Of a stretch of DNA of 25,024 nt, positions 1 through 7,070 are shown piece by piece; position 1 is the stretch's first letter, and each line of letters starts with the position of its first letter. The notes under the pieces are model-generated. The model was given only the letters and a program-made list of their open reading frames with translations. It ran no database searches and was not told the DNA's origin. Origin of the DNA: Clostridia bacterium (GTDB lineage Bacteria > Bacillota > Clostridia > Christensenellales > UBA1242); NCBI GenBank assembly GCA_028704215.1, contig JAQVLJ010000002.1, positions 1 through 25,024 of the forward strand. Reading direction: 5' to 3'. A program made the translations under genes and the position numbers.

Positions 1-264
1 TTGATTTTCAATAGCGAGAAGATAATGAAGGACAATGGCGATAAGTTGAGCGAAGAAGACAAAACAGCATTGGCTAATGCTATTGAAGAAGCAAAAAAAC
101 ACCTTGCTAGTGAAGACTTGACAGAATTAAAAAGTGCATCTGATGCTTTTACAAAAGTAACCAACGATGTATTCAGCAAAATGTATCAAAAAGCAAGCGA
201 AGAAGCACCAAAAGATGACAAAAAAGATGGTCAAAATGGTGATGATGAAGTAGTGGTTGAATAA
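1..264 (+). CDS. dnaK: Chaperone DnaK, C-terminal fragment (5' truncated by window edge)
   Basis: This is the last 87 codons of an Hsp70-type chaperone. The frame is open from base 1, so the leading TTG is an internal Leu codon and not a start. The fragment is the helical lid of the substrate-binding domain (about residues 1-65 here, rich in Glu, Lys and Ala). It ends in the usual disordered acidic tail, closing with DDEVVVE, which resembles the EEVD-like ends of bacterial DnaK. DnaK refolds proteins by ATP-driven cycles with DnaJ and GrpE. The stop at 262-264 is followed after 9 nt by dnaJ, the standard dnaK-dnaJ order, which supports the call. The ATPase domain lies outside the window, so the identification rests on the lid, tail and neighbour. 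Confidence 0.9.
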   Translation: MIFNSEKIMKDNGDKLSEEDKTALANAIEEAKKHLASEDLTELKSASDAFTKVTNDVFSKMYQKASEEAPKDDKKDGQNGDDEVVVE

Positions 265-273
265 GGATAAATA

Positions 274-1398
274 ATGGCAAACAAAGATTATTACAGTATT
301 TTGGGAGTAAACAAAAGTGCGAGCGAAGATGAAATCAAAACCGCTTATCGCAATCTTGCAAAAAAATATCACCCAGATGTAAATAAAGATAACCCAGATG
401 CTACTAGCAAATTCAAAGAAATCAGTGAGGCATACGGCGTTCTTTCTGACAAAGAAAAAAGGTCTAATTTCGATAAGTTTGGTACTGCCGAAGCAAACGA
501 TTTCAGTGGATTTTCGGGTAGTAGTGCTGGTGGTGGTTTTGGGGGATTTGAAGATTTTGGCGGTTTTGAAGATATCTTTAATATTTTTGGTATGAATTCA
601 AAAAGGTCTGCCAAATTTAGAGAGGTAGGTTCTGATTTGGCTACATCCATGAGTATTTCTTTTGAGGAAGCAGCTTTCGGTGTAGAAAAAGAAATTTTGA
701 TTGTAAGACAAGAAAGATGCTCAGAATGTAATGGAAGCGGCTCAAAACCTAATTCTGAATATGTAAAATGTCCAGAATGTGATGGTAAAGGAAAAGTGCA
801 ATACACCCAAAATAGTATCTTTGGCCGTGTAACAAATGTGGCAGAATGTCAAAATTGCAAAGGAACGGGTAAGGTTGCAAAAGAAAAGTGTAACGCATGT
901 CGTGGCAGTGGTGTCAGAAAAGTTTCTCGTGCGATTAAAGTCAAAATTCCAGCAGGCATAGACGATGGCCAGGTAATCAAAATGCGTGGTGAAGGAGAGC
1001 AGACTGCAAGCAAAGATGGTCAGACTGGCGATTTACACATCACGATAAAAGTACAGCCACACGCTTTACTTACTCGTAATGGATTTGATTTGTATGTAGA
1101 TGTATTTGTTCCATTTACTTCTTTGCTTTTAGGTGGAAAAATAGATATTCCTATTTTAAATGGTGTACAAAAATTGGACATTCCACCACTTACACAATCT
1201 AATACAAAATTTACTTTACGGGGAAAAGGTATCAAGTATCTACGTGGGGTTGGAAGCGGCGATTTGTATGTAACATTGAAAGGTGAGATACCAAAAAACC
1301 TTGACAAAAACACGAAAAAACTTGTCGAAGAGATTAATGACAACCTTTCAAATTCTGATTATCCAAAAAGCGAAAATTACAAAAAGAAATTAAAATAA
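274..1398 (+). CDS. dnaJ: Chaperone protein DnaJ (Hsp40)
   Basis: Co-chaperone that stimulates DnaK ATP hydrolysis and delivers unfolded substrates; cytoplasmic. The 374 residues match the normal length of class I DnaJ. The J-domain (about 4-70) carries the HPD triad at residues 33-35. A Gly/Phe-rich linker follows (about 76-106). The zinc-binding domain has four CxxCxGxG repeats with Cys pairs at 149/152, 166/169, 192/195 and 206/209. The C-terminal beta-sandwich substrate domains run to the end. The start ATG has an AAGGAT ribosome binding site and lies 9 nt after dnaK, so the two are co-transcribed. A rho-independent terminator sits directly downstream, ending the operon. No key residue is missing. 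Confidence 0.97.
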   Translation: MANKDYYSILGVNKSASEDEIKTAYRNLAKKYHPDVNKDNPDATSKFKEISEAYGVLSDKEKRSNFDKFGTAEANDFSGFSGSSAGGGFGGFEDFGGFEDIFNIFGMNSKRSAKFREVGSDLATSMSISFEEAAFGVEKEILIVRQERCSECNGSGSKPNSEYVKCPECDGKGKVQYTQNSIFGRVTNVAECQNCKGTGKVAKEKCNACRGSGVRKVSRAIKVKIPAGIDDGQVIKMRGEGEQTASKDGQTGDLHITIKVQPHALLTRNGFDLYVDVFVPFTSLLLGGKIDIPILNGVQKLDIPPLTQSNTKFTLRGKGIKYLRGVGSGDLYVTLKGEIPKNLDKNTKKLVEEINDNLSNSDYPKSENYKKKLK

Positions 1399-1407
1399 TT
1401 TCAAAAT

Positions 1408-1432
1408 AGGACGATGAATTTCGTCCTTTTTT
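1408..1432 (+). terminator. Rho-independent terminator after dnaJ
   Basis: The stem AGGACGA (1408-1414) pairs with TCGTCCT (1421-1427) around a 6-nt loop and runs into a T tract at 1427-1432. It lies 10 nt after the dnaJ stop. Confidence 0.88.
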
Positions 1433-1449
1433 ATGTACTATAAATATGT

Positions 1450-1566
1450 TTATCTTCTGCCTATATAATACACTCTTCTGCCAAAGATTAACCTTAACAG
1501 AGGTCTAAATATTCGAGGAGATTTGATACAATATATTCCTGTCATAATAGATAATATGATTTGCAT
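1450..1566 (-). CDS. Possible 38-aa basic small protein (weak candidate)
   Basis: This short minus-strand frame lies in the gap between dnaJ and rpmB. It starts at ATG 1566-1564 and stops at 1452-1450. The predicted peptide has a hydrophobic N-terminal third and a strongly basic C-terminal half ending RRVYYIGRR. No ribosome binding site is visible upstream, and I do not recognise a family. It could be chance coding in an AT-rich gap. Apart from this frame and the flanking terminators I see nothing else in 1433-1651. Confidence 0.15.
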   Translation of the reverse strand: MQIILSIMTGIYCIKSPRIFRPLLRLIFGRRVYYIGRR

Positions 1567-1651
1567 CGTTATTGGGTGCAATTATATAAAGATTTATGGG
1601 CATATTTTGTCAGACATTGCATATACTAACTTTAACATATTTTTCAAGTAG

Positions 1652-1687
1652 AAAAAAACCACCAAACTTTTGCAAATGGTGGTTTTT
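1652..1687 (-). terminator. Rho-independent terminator of rpmB
   Basis: Read on the minus strand, AAACCACCA pairs with TGGTGGTTT around a 12-nt loop, followed by seven T (complement of 1652-1658). The hairpin lies just past the rpmB stop. Confidence 0.9.
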
Positions 1688-1697
1688 GATGTTTAAA

Positions 1698-1880
1698 CTA
1701 ACCTTTTTTTGCTGTTTTGATACATTTTGTACATACATATTTTTTTTCAGTTTTGCCATCAACAGTAACGCTAACTTTTTGAAGATTTGGCTCAAATGTG
1801 CGATTTGTTTTTATATTAGAATGGCTAACATTGTGGCCGTATATTTTACCTTTTCCACATACACTACATACTTTACTCAT
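1698..1880 (-). CDS. rpmB: 50S ribosomal protein L28
   Basis: Structural protein of the large ribosomal subunit. The 60-residue sequence has the L28 signature: two zinc-ribbon Cys pairs (C5/C8 and C50/C53, so the C+ zinc-binding paralogue form), the G-x-x-V-S-H-S segment at 16-21, and the K-T-N-R-x-F-x-P-N-L-Q block at 24-33. The length is typical. The start has a strong GGGAGG ribosome binding site about 7 nt upstream, a consensus-like promoter sits at 1911-1939, and a terminator follows directly, so the gene is monocistronic. It is divergent from yloU-yloV, the arrangement seen in Bacillus subtilis and many other Firmicutes. Confidence 0.96.
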   Translation of the reverse strand: MSKVCSVCGKGKIYGHNVSHSNIKTNRTFEPNLQKVSVTVDGKTEKKYVCTKCIKTAKKG

Positions 1881-1910
1881 AAATTCCTCCCGTCCAATAA
1901 ATACTTGCCA

Positions 1911-1939
1911 ATCTTAACACATTAATCATTGTTTTGCAA
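1911..1939 (-). promoter_or_regulatory. Promoter of rpmB
   Basis: On the minus strand, TTGCAA (1939-1934) and TAAGAT (1916-1911) are separated by exactly 17 nt and precede the rpmB ribosome binding site. Confidence 0.6.
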
Positions 1940-1960
1940 GCAAAATATGTAAAATATATT

Positions 1961-1989
1961 TTTTTACTTGCAATTATTTTGCATATAAT
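1961..1989 (+). promoter_or_regulatory. Probable promoter of yloU-yloV
   Basis: A perfect TATAAT -10 box lies at 1984-1989. The -35 position at 17-nt spacing is only TTTTTA. The ribosome binding site AGGAG (2002-2006) and ATG (2013) follow. The -10 is convincing; the -35 is not. Confidence 0.45.
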
Positions 1990-2012
1990 ATAAAATGAAT
2001 TAGGAGTTTTAA

Positions 2013-2360
2013 ATGAAGTTAACAACGTTCAATTCGTTTGGCAAAATATCTATTTCTAATAAAGCCATCTCTAAGGTGGCTGGATATTCTGCGCTCGATT
2101 GTTACGGTGTGCTTGATTTGGTTTCACCACTATTTGCCAATAATAGTTATTTTGCGAAGCGAAATAGCCCAAATAGAGGCATTGTTATTAATAAAATAGA
2201 AAACGATATTATTATTCATGTTTATGCCATATTCAAATATGGCGTAGCAATTTCGGCTGTATCTGAGTCGATTAAAAAAACAATTAAATACAATGTGGAA
2301 TGCTTTACGGGTATGATTGTCCGTGAAGTTAATGTTCATGTTGTTGGTGTAAGAGTTTAG
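2013..2360 (+). CDS. yloU: Asp23/Gls24 family envelope-stress protein (YloU-like)
   Basis: Member of the Asp23/Gls24 (DUF322) family: small proteins associated with cell-envelope stress in Firmicutes, with no known enzyme activity. The 115 residues show the expected pattern of G-x-I-x-I near 9-13, an alternating beta segment around 57-75 (G-I-V-I-N-K ... I-I-I-H-V-Y-A-I-F-K-Y-G) and a terminal E-V-N-V-H-V-x-G-V. The start has an AGGAG ribosome binding site 6 nt upstream. yloV begins 9 nt after its stop, so the two are one operon, and the yloU-yloV pair beside rpmB is conserved in Firmicutes. That context supports the symbol more than the sequence alone does. Confidence 0.88.
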   Translation: MKLTTFNSFGKISISNKAISKVAGYSALDCYGVLDLVSPLFANNSYFAKRNSPNRGIVINKIENDIIIHVYAIFKYGVAISAVSESIKKTIKYNVECFTGMIVREVNVHVVGVRV

Positions 2361-2369
2361 GAGTTTATA

Positions 2370-4004
2370 ATGCAAAAATCTATAAATGTGACAACATTCA
2401 GAAAAATGTTGTTGTCCGCTTATTCATTATTAGAAGACAATCGAAAAAGTATTGACGCGTTGAATGTATTTCCCGTGCCAGATGGCGATACGGGAACAAA
2501 TATGTTCTTGACTTTTAAATCAGCAATGAGTGAGATGAATGCTTGTGAAAGCAATGTCATCGAAACTTTGTGTATTGCTTTTAATAGAGGTGCGTTAAAA
2601 GGTGCTAGGGGAAACTCTGGTGTTATTCTTTCGCAGATAATAAAAGGTATGATGGGAGTCATAATGACTTGTAACGAAAACATCACTCCAAAAGATTTTG
2701 CAAAAGCAATTCAAGAGGGCAGCGACATTGCCTATAAAGCAGTAACCAAACCTAAAGAAGGCACAATTTTGACCATTATTCGTTCTATGGCGGAGGAGGC
2801 AAAATCTAGTTACCGATCCGCTAAGACTTTTGAAGAGTTTTTGGGTAAAATTATTGTAAAAGCAGAAGAAACTTTGCAGCGCACTCCTGATATGTTACCT
2901 ATATTGAAAAAGGCTGGAGTAGTTGATGCGGGTGGTCGCGGATTAATAGTTATTTTTAGTGGCATGTATAAAACGTTGACTGGCGAAATGATTAATATTG
3001 AATTTGTAGATAGCGTATCAAAAGACCCTACAAGTGAAGACAACCATTTTAATTTTGAAGATTTGGCTGATATTCAATTTGCTTATTGTACAGAAATTTT
3101 TATTATTAATATCAAAGAAAAAACTACGGAAGCCGACATTAATACCTTGCGTAGTCGTTTGATGGATATTGGGGATAGTGTTTTGTGTATTGGCGACCTT
3201 CAACTAATAAAAGTTCACGTTCATACTAATGAGCCAAATAAGGTGCTTGCGTATGGTTTACAGTTGGGTGAATTAAGTGGTGTGAAAATCGAAAATATGC
3301 TGCAACAAAATAGAGAATTACGACAAAAAAATGATGACGGTGATATGAAAGAATATGGAATTATTGCAGTTGCAGCAGGCGAAGGTTTGGCGACAGTATT
3401 TAAAGATATTGAAGTTGATTATGTTATTTCTGGCGGACAGACGATGAATCCGAGTGCGAATGATATTGCAACTGCTGCTGATACAGTAAAAGCAAAAAAC
3501 ATTTATGTATTACCAAATAATAAGAACATAATTTTGGCGGCGGAGCAATCAAATGACATTACTAACAAAAATATAATTGTGGTACCGACAAAGAGTGTTC
3601 CAGAAGGCATTTCTGCCGCTCTAGCATTTGACTGCGATGCATCTTTACAAGAAAACAAGGATAATATGGTTTCTGCATATTCAAATGTAAAATCAGGTTC
3701 CGTTACCTATGCAGTTAGAACTACTCACGTAGACGGTTTTGAACTCAATATGGGCGAAATAATAGGACTTGACAACAACACTATTTTGGCAAAAGGCAAC
3801 GATATAAACGATACTACAATAGATTTGATAGAAAAAATGTACAATGAAAGTATGAGCAATTTGACATTGTTTTATGGCAGTGAAGTCAGCCAAGAGCAAG
3901 CGGATTGTCTACAAACTGAATTGGAAGAAAAGTATAAGGATTGTGATATTTCAGTTGTTTATGGTGGCCAGCCGATATATTATTATATTGTTTCTTTGGA
4001 ATAA
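2370..4004 (+). CDS. yloV: DAK2-domain protein YloV / fatty acid kinase FakA-like
   Basis: Cytoplasmic protein of the DhaL/DAK2 kinase family. Staphylococcus FakA, of the same architecture, phosphorylates fatty acids held by FakB. The 544 residues are the usual length. The N-terminal DhaL domain has the Mg-ATP site N-V-F-P-V-P-D-G-D-T-G-T-N-M, with Asp 38 and 40 as likely metal ligands, and the G-A-R-G-N-S-G-V-I-L-S-Q loop (78-89). A central DegV-like region and a C-terminal regulatory domain follow (about 330-544). The ribosome binding site is AGGAG. It is co-transcribed with yloU and closed by a terminator at 4024-4060. No fakB is visible here, so a fatty-acid substrate is inferred from the family. 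Confidence 0.9.
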   Translation: MQKSINVTTFRKMLLSAYSLLEDNRKSIDALNVFPVPDGDTGTNMFLTFKSAMSEMNACESNVIETLCIAFNRGALKGARGNSGVILSQIIKGMMGVIMTCNENITPKDFAKAIQEGSDIAYKAVTKPKEGTILTIIRSMAEEAKSSYRSAKTFEEFLGKIIVKAEETLQRTPDMLPILKKAGVVDAGGRGLIVIFSGMYKTLTGEMINIEFVDSVSKDPTSEDNHFNFEDLADIQFAYCTEIFIINIKEKTTEADINTLRSRLMDIGDSVLCIGDLQLIKVHVHTNEPNKVLAYGLQLGELSGVKIENMLQQNRELRQKNDDGDMKEYGIIAVAAGEGLATVFKDIEVDYVISGGQTMNPSANDIATAADTVKAKNIYVLPNNKNIILAAEQSNDITNKNIIVVPTKSVPEGISAALAFDCDASLQENKDNMVSAYSNVKSGSVTYAVRTTHVDGFELNMGEIIGLDNNTILAKGNDINDTTIDLIEKMYNESMSNLTLFYGSEVSQEQADCLQTELEEKYKDCDISVVYGGQPIYYYIVSLE

Positions 4005-4023
4005 TCACCAATAATTACCAATT

Positions 4024-4060
4024 AAAAAGTGCCAAAAATCGCATTATTTGGCTCTTTTTT
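4024..4060 (+). terminator. Rho-independent terminator after yloV
   Basis: GCCAAA (4031-4036) pairs with TTTGGC (4047-4052). The stem continues outward past one T-T mismatch into A/T pairs and ends in TTTTTT (4055-4060). Confidence 0.8.
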
Positions 4061-4114
4061 GTTCATAATAATACTGTGAGTTTAAATATATTCACAAAAA
4101 ACAAGGGGGAGAAT

Positions 4115-4345
4115 ATGTTTGGAAGACAAAGTCGTGCTAAAATGCAATCGGGAGTAAATGATAGAGCTCGTTCTGTGAAAATGCTTAGCAATAATGTTTC
4201 ACGCCAACAAGTAACTGACAAGTTGGCAAAAAACACAGTCAAGTCTACACACAATTGCTCTAATAGTAGTAGCACAAATATGCGACCAAAATCTTGCAGT
4301 CGTGCAAGAGCTACCAAAATGACTACAAACAGTATGAAAAAATAG
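4115..4345 (+). CDS. Small, highly basic repeat-containing peptide of unknown function (76 aa)
   Basis: I do not recognise a family. The ATG at 4115 is chosen because a strong AAGGGGGA ribosome binding site precedes it; a GTG at 4076 is in frame but has none. The peptide has about 17 Lys/Arg, only two Asp and no Glu, no hydrophobic segment, and a Ser/Thr/Asn-rich middle with two Cys (48 and 61). Three related motifs occur: SRAKM (6-10), DRARSVKM (16-23) and SRARATKM (62-69). This suggests a disordered nucleic-acid- or RNA-binding peptide, which is inference from composition only. It sits alone between the yloV terminator and its own terminator at 4371-4397, so it is an independent unit. Confidence 0.65.
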   Translation: MFGRQSRAKMQSGVNDRARSVKMLSNNVSRQQVTDKLAKNTVKSTHNCSNSSSTNMRPKSCSRARATKMTTNSMKK

Positions 4346-4370
4346 TCAAAACATCAAAACGTTAGACTCA

Positions 4371-4397
4371 AAAAACTTGCTTTAAGCAAGTTTTTTT
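4371..4397 (+). terminator. Rho-independent terminator after the basic small protein
   Basis: AAAAACTTGCT (4371-4381) pairs with AGCAAG plus T tract (4385-4397) around a 3-nt loop. It separates the small-protein gene from the peptidase-like gene. Confidence 0.88.
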
Positions 4398-4420
4398 GTT
4401 TGTGTAAAATTTGTTTTATT

Positions 4421-4448
4421 TTAAAGAAATTTGTGTTAAAATTTTTGT
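4421..4448 (+). promoter_or_regulatory. Probable promoter giving a leaderless mRNA (peptidase-like gene)
   Basis: The -10 box TAAAAT lies at 4437-4442, leaving 6 nt before the ATG at 4449, so the expected transcription start coincides with the start codon. No ribosome binding site is present in the gap. A good -35 is not obvious; TTTATT at 4415-4420 has 16-nt spacing. Confidence 0.45.
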
Positions 4449-5048
4449 ATGAAAAAAGCAATCATTGCATTAACTATAATTATTTGTGTTGTTTTGATAT
4501 TCCCGTTTGCTATCAATAACTTTCTTTCACAAGTCCATTATGAAGCCAATGTTGAACAATGGAATACAATACAGCAAGATGTTTTGGGTGATAATGACAT
4601 GATAAATCGACAGACTTTGGTTGATGGTATAAATTTTGGTTTTGGTAATATTAAGGCAAATGGTTGTGGACCGATTGCTGTTTATAATTTGTTCAAAATG
4701 GCAGAAAAAGAAGCAAATTTTATTGATATAATTTGCGAATTTGAAAAGCATGGTACCAATTTTTTTGGAAAACTTGGAACTGACCCTTTTTATTTTAAAT
4801 GGTTTTTGGAACGAAATGATTTTGGTGTAAAAACTTATTTTGCAAAGAATAAATTTGCAGAAATCGGATATCAAAGTGATGCAGTTGTTGTGGTATATGC
4901 TGGTTTGCACGGCGGACATTATCAGCTTATGTATCACACCAGTGGTAGTTTATTTCAGTGTATTAATCCCAATGGCTCTATTTCGATGGAAAATTATGTT
5001 GGTGAACTAAAAAACAACATTGTTTTTATGTTTGCTATAAATTTTTAG
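4449..5048 (+). CDS. Membrane-anchored C39-like (papain-fold) cysteine peptidase family protein
   Basis: A 199-aa protein with a short basic N-terminus and one hydrophobic segment (about 3-26), so it is probably anchored with its body outside the cell or secreted. The soluble part has the order expected of C39-like peptidases: N-G-C-G-P-I-A-V-Y-N with candidate nucleophile Cys73, then G-G-H-Y-Q-L-M-Y with candidate His157, then N-P-N-G with Asn173 or Asn175 as the likely third residue. Bacteriocin exporters carry C39 domains fused to an ABC transporter, but no transporter or bacteriocin gene is beside this one, so the substrate is unknown. The ATG has no ribosome binding site and a -10 box 6 nt upstream, suggesting leaderless translation. 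Catalysis is inferred from motif order. Confidence 0.65.
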   Translation: MKKAIIALTIIICVVLIFPFAINNFLSQVHYEANVEQWNTIQQDVLGDNDMINRQTLVDGINFGFGNIKANGCGPIAVYNLFKMAEKEANFIDIICEFEKHGTNFFGKLGTDPFYFKWFLERNDFGVKTYFAKNKFAEIGYQSDAVVVVYAGLHGGHYQLMYHTSGSLFQCINPNGSISMENYVGELKNNIVFMFAINF

Positions 5049-5052
5049 ATTT

Positions 5053-5067
5053 TACCAAAATTTGGTA
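5053..5067. repeat. Perfect inverted repeat abutting a -35 box (possible operator)
   Basis: TACCAAA-A-TTTGGTA is a 7-bp perfect inverted repeat with a 1-nt centre. It ends at the base before the TTGACA at 5068. It has no T tract, so it is not a typical terminator, and its placement suits a repressor or activator site. Confidence 0.45.
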
Positions 5068-5097
5068 TTGACAAGGGTAATATTTTTGTAGTATAAA
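5068..5097 (+). promoter_or_regulatory. Promoter of the 5121 gene
   Basis: Perfect -35 TTGACA (5068-5073), 18-nt spacer, -10 TATAAA (5092-5097), followed by an AAGGATG ribosome binding site and ATG at 5121. Confidence 0.75.
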
Positions 5098-5120
5098 TAA
5101 ATCAAGAAAAGGATGCTTAT

Positions 5121-5393
5121 ATGGACGAATACTTGGTTTATTTTTCACACGTAGCACAATTACAACTATTATACAATATGTTGATTAACGGAGAGGTTTT
5201 TGTAAAAGCCGAAAGATATTGGAAATTTCCAATTATGGATCCGTTATTAGAAGAAGTAGGTAATACTTTCAGAAACACTGTTATGATTTGCTGGGCATCA
5301 AATCATTTTTCTAGTGATTTTGATGTTATGATGAGTGATAATTACGATTATGATGAGGAAAATAGAGTTTGGTATCCAAAACAAACAATTTGA
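5121..5393 (+). CDS. Hypothetical protein (90 aa), possibly the N-terminal part of a frameshifted gene
   Basis: I do not recognise a family. The gene has a near-consensus promoter (5068-5097) and an AAGGATG ribosome binding site, so translation start at ATG 5121 is well supported. The protein is rich in aromatic residues and Asp, with a strongly acidic stretch near the C-terminus (D-N-Y-D-Y-D-E-E-N). It lacks a membrane segment or signal peptide. Its stop (TGA 5391-5393) overlaps the next frame, which is shifted by -1 and continues for 97 residues without its own strong start. The two frames may therefore be one protein of about 180 residues, broken by an indel or joined by frameshifting. Confidence 0.65.
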   Translation: MDEYLVYFSHVAQLQLLYNMLINGEVFVKAERYWKFPIMDPLLEEVGNTFRNTVMICWASNHFSSDFDVMMSDNYDYDEENRVWYPKQTI

Positions 5394-5662
5394 AGCATGT
5401 TCTTCTATATTGGGAAAATACCGAAGACGAGGGTACAAAAATTGTCAATACTGCGATGATTTCACTTTTAACAAAAACATTTATGAGCCCCTATCAAATA
5501 AAATTTGCTGATGAAAAAATTGAAGAATATTTGGACTTAAACAAAGAATTAGACTATTTTGAAGGTCGAACAATAATGCAGATGATAGATGACATTCGAA
5601 GAAGAGCGTTTGATTCTTATAAATTAAAAGAGTTGGATACAAACAGTTTTGTAGAAAAATAA
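5369..5662 (+). CDS. Hypothetical protein (97 aa), overlapping -1 frame
   Basis: I do not recognise a family. The frame opens after a stop at 5363-5365. The first usable start is TTG 5369, with GAGG (5354-5357) 11 nt before it; the first ATG is only at 5455. The overlap with the preceding gene is 25 nt. The protein is charged and helical in character, with a central segment D-L-N-K-E-L-D-Y-F-E-G and a run D-D-I-R-R-R. Two readings are possible: a translationally coupled second gene with a TTG start, or the C-terminal part of the 5121 gene in the -1 frame. I see no classical slippery heptamer in the overlap. A terminator follows directly. Confidence 0.55.
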   Translation: MVSKTNNLKHVLLYWENTEDEGTKIVNTAMISLLTKTFMSPYQIKFADEKIEEYLDLNKELDYFEGRTIMQMIDDIRRRAFDSYKLKELDTNSFVEK

Positions 5663-5682
5663 AATCAAAAATTAGATAAATA

Positions 5683-5714
5683 AAAAAAATGAGTAATAAT
5701 TTACTCATTTTTTT
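5683..5714. terminator. Bidirectional terminator between convergent genes
   Basis: AAAAAAATGAGTAA (5683-5696) pairs with TTACTCATTTTTTT (5701-5714) around a 4-nt loop. A and T tracts flank both sides, so it serves the plus-strand ORF and the minus-strand methyltransferase. It overlaps the methyltransferase stop codon (5705-5707). Confidence 0.85.
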
Positions 5715-7045
5715 TGTAAAATTACAACAGTTTCTACATGTTGTGTTTGTGGAAACATATCGTATGGCTGTATAGACTTTAATTTGTAAAATTGTGTCAA
5801 TAATGATAGGTCACGAGACAAAGTTTGTGGATTACAAGAAATGTAAATAATTTTTTTGCATTCTAGTTTGTTGAGCGTGTCGATTACATTTCTTTCACAC
5901 CCTTTTCTTGGTGGGTCAAGCACGACCACTAAATCATTGTTATTAAACTGTCTAACAAGTTTTGGTAAAATCTCGGCACAATCACCATTGTGATTAAATA
6001 AATTAGAAATATTATTTAATTTTTTCAATTTTTCTGCATCTTTTGTTGCTTGATTTATAATTTCGATACCGTGACATTCTTTGCATTTATTGCTAATTAT
6101 TGCACTTAGAAGACCAGCGCCGCTATAAGCATCAATAACAATGTCGCTAAAAAAAATATTGTCAAGTACTTCTTTGTAAATTTTGTTTTTTATCAAATCA
6201 TTTACCTGCATAAAACTACCACTTGAAATTTCATATTCAATGTCAAAATCGTTGCATTTCAAAGTTTGCAATCCATAAATGTGTTGAAATTGGTTAGATA
6301 GTATTATTTGGTTTTTCATTTTATTAATATTGATATTCACACCAAATTTTTCAAATTTTGATTTTAATAAAGGTATCAACAAATCTGTTTTTGGCAGGGT
6401 ATTTCCATTAATTGCAAATGTAATCAATAGACTGTCATCAACTGCACGCACCACAATATTTTTTAGAAGTCCTGTGTTTTTGTGTTCATCATATATTTTT
6501 ATTTTGGATACTTCAATATATTCGTTCAAAATATTTATCAAATCTTGAACCCAAGTTTGAGTAATTAAGCAGTTATCAATCTCTACATTTTCATGGGAAT
6601 TGCGTTTTTTTAAAGCAACTTTGCCATTTTTGCTAATGTTAAATGCAATTTTGTTTCTGTAATAAAAAGGAGTACTACTCACACAATCACTTACGGGGAA
6701 ATCAATTTTTGCAATCTTTTTTAATGCGTTTGCAACTTGATTTTTTTTGAATTCTAATTGTTTTTCGTACTTTAAGTGTTGCAGAGAACAGCCACCGCAT
6801 TCGTTAAAATATGGGCAAAAGGGTTCTGTTCTATCCGGAGATATTTTGATTAATTCGTGCACTTTTCCTATTGCAAATGCATTTTTTTGTTCTATAATTT
6901 TGATTTGTACATTTTCACCGATTAGAGCATTGCTCACAAAAACTACGTTGCCTTCTATTTTGCACACTCCGTCACCATCCGTGTTAATGTCTACAACATC
7001 AACGGTATAAATTGAGTTAAATTCTAAATTTGTTTTGTTTTCCAT
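5705..7045 (-). CDS. rlmD: 23S rRNA (uracil-C5)-methyltransferase, RlmD/RumA family
   Basis: SAM-dependent enzyme that makes 5-methyluridine in 23S rRNA. The 446 residues contain, in order: an N-terminal TRAM RNA-binding domain (about 8-65); four Cys of the iron-sulfur cluster (C77, C83, C86 and C159, the first three in C-P-Y-F-N-E-C-G-G-C); the F-M-Q-V-N motif (278-282); the SAM-binding D-A-Y-S-G-A-G (305-311); D-P-P-R-K-G (377-382); the catalytic S-C-N-P with nucleophile C404; and H-V-E-T with general base E438. The family has several specificities (RlmC, RlmD, the dual RlmCD), and which uridines it modifies cannot be read here. The ATG lacks a ribosome binding site and has TAGAAT 9 nt upstream, so the leader is extremely short. 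Confidence 0.92.
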   Translation of the reverse strand: MENKTNLEFNSIYTVDVVDINTDGDGVCKIEGNVVFVSNALIGENVQIKIIEQKNAFAIGKVHELIKISPDRTEPFCPYFNECGGCSLQHLKYEKQLEFKKNQVANALKKIAKIDFPVSDCVSSTPFYYRNKIAFNISKNGKVALKKRNSHENVEIDNCLITQTWVQDLINILNEYIEVSKIKIYDEHKNTGLLKNIVVRAVDDSLLITFAINGNTLPKTDLLIPLLKSKFEKFGVNININKMKNQIILSNQFQHIYGLQTLKCNDFDIEYEISSGSFMQVNDLIKNKIYKEVLDNIFFSDIVIDAYSGAGLLSAIISNKCKECHGIEIINQATKDAEKLKKLNNISNLFNHNGDCAEILPKLVRQFNNNDLVVVLDPPRKGCERNVIDTLNKLECKKIIYISCNPQTLSRDLSLLTQFYKLKSIQPYDMFPQTQHVETVVILQKK

Positions 7046-7054
7046 ACGTTTATT

Positions 7055-7060
7055 ATTCTA
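7055..7060 (-). promoter_or_regulatory. -10 box of the methyltransferase gene, almost no leader
   Basis: TAGAAT on the minus strand ends 9 nt before the ATG. The expected transcription start is about 2 nt from the start codon, and no ribosome binding site is present. The -35 is weak. Confidence 0.4.
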
Positions 7061-7070
7061 TCATTATTTT

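Noticed and set aside
369..806. 145-aa minus-strand frame inside dnaJ
   Set aside because: The composition (Pro/Ser/Leu-rich) and position reflect the antisense of the Gly/Phe and zinc-finger coding sequence, so it is a shadow.
4063..4317. 84-aa open frame on the minus strand across the small basic gene
   Set aside because: It has no ribosome binding site and runs antisense to a gene with a strong one; it is a shadow frame.
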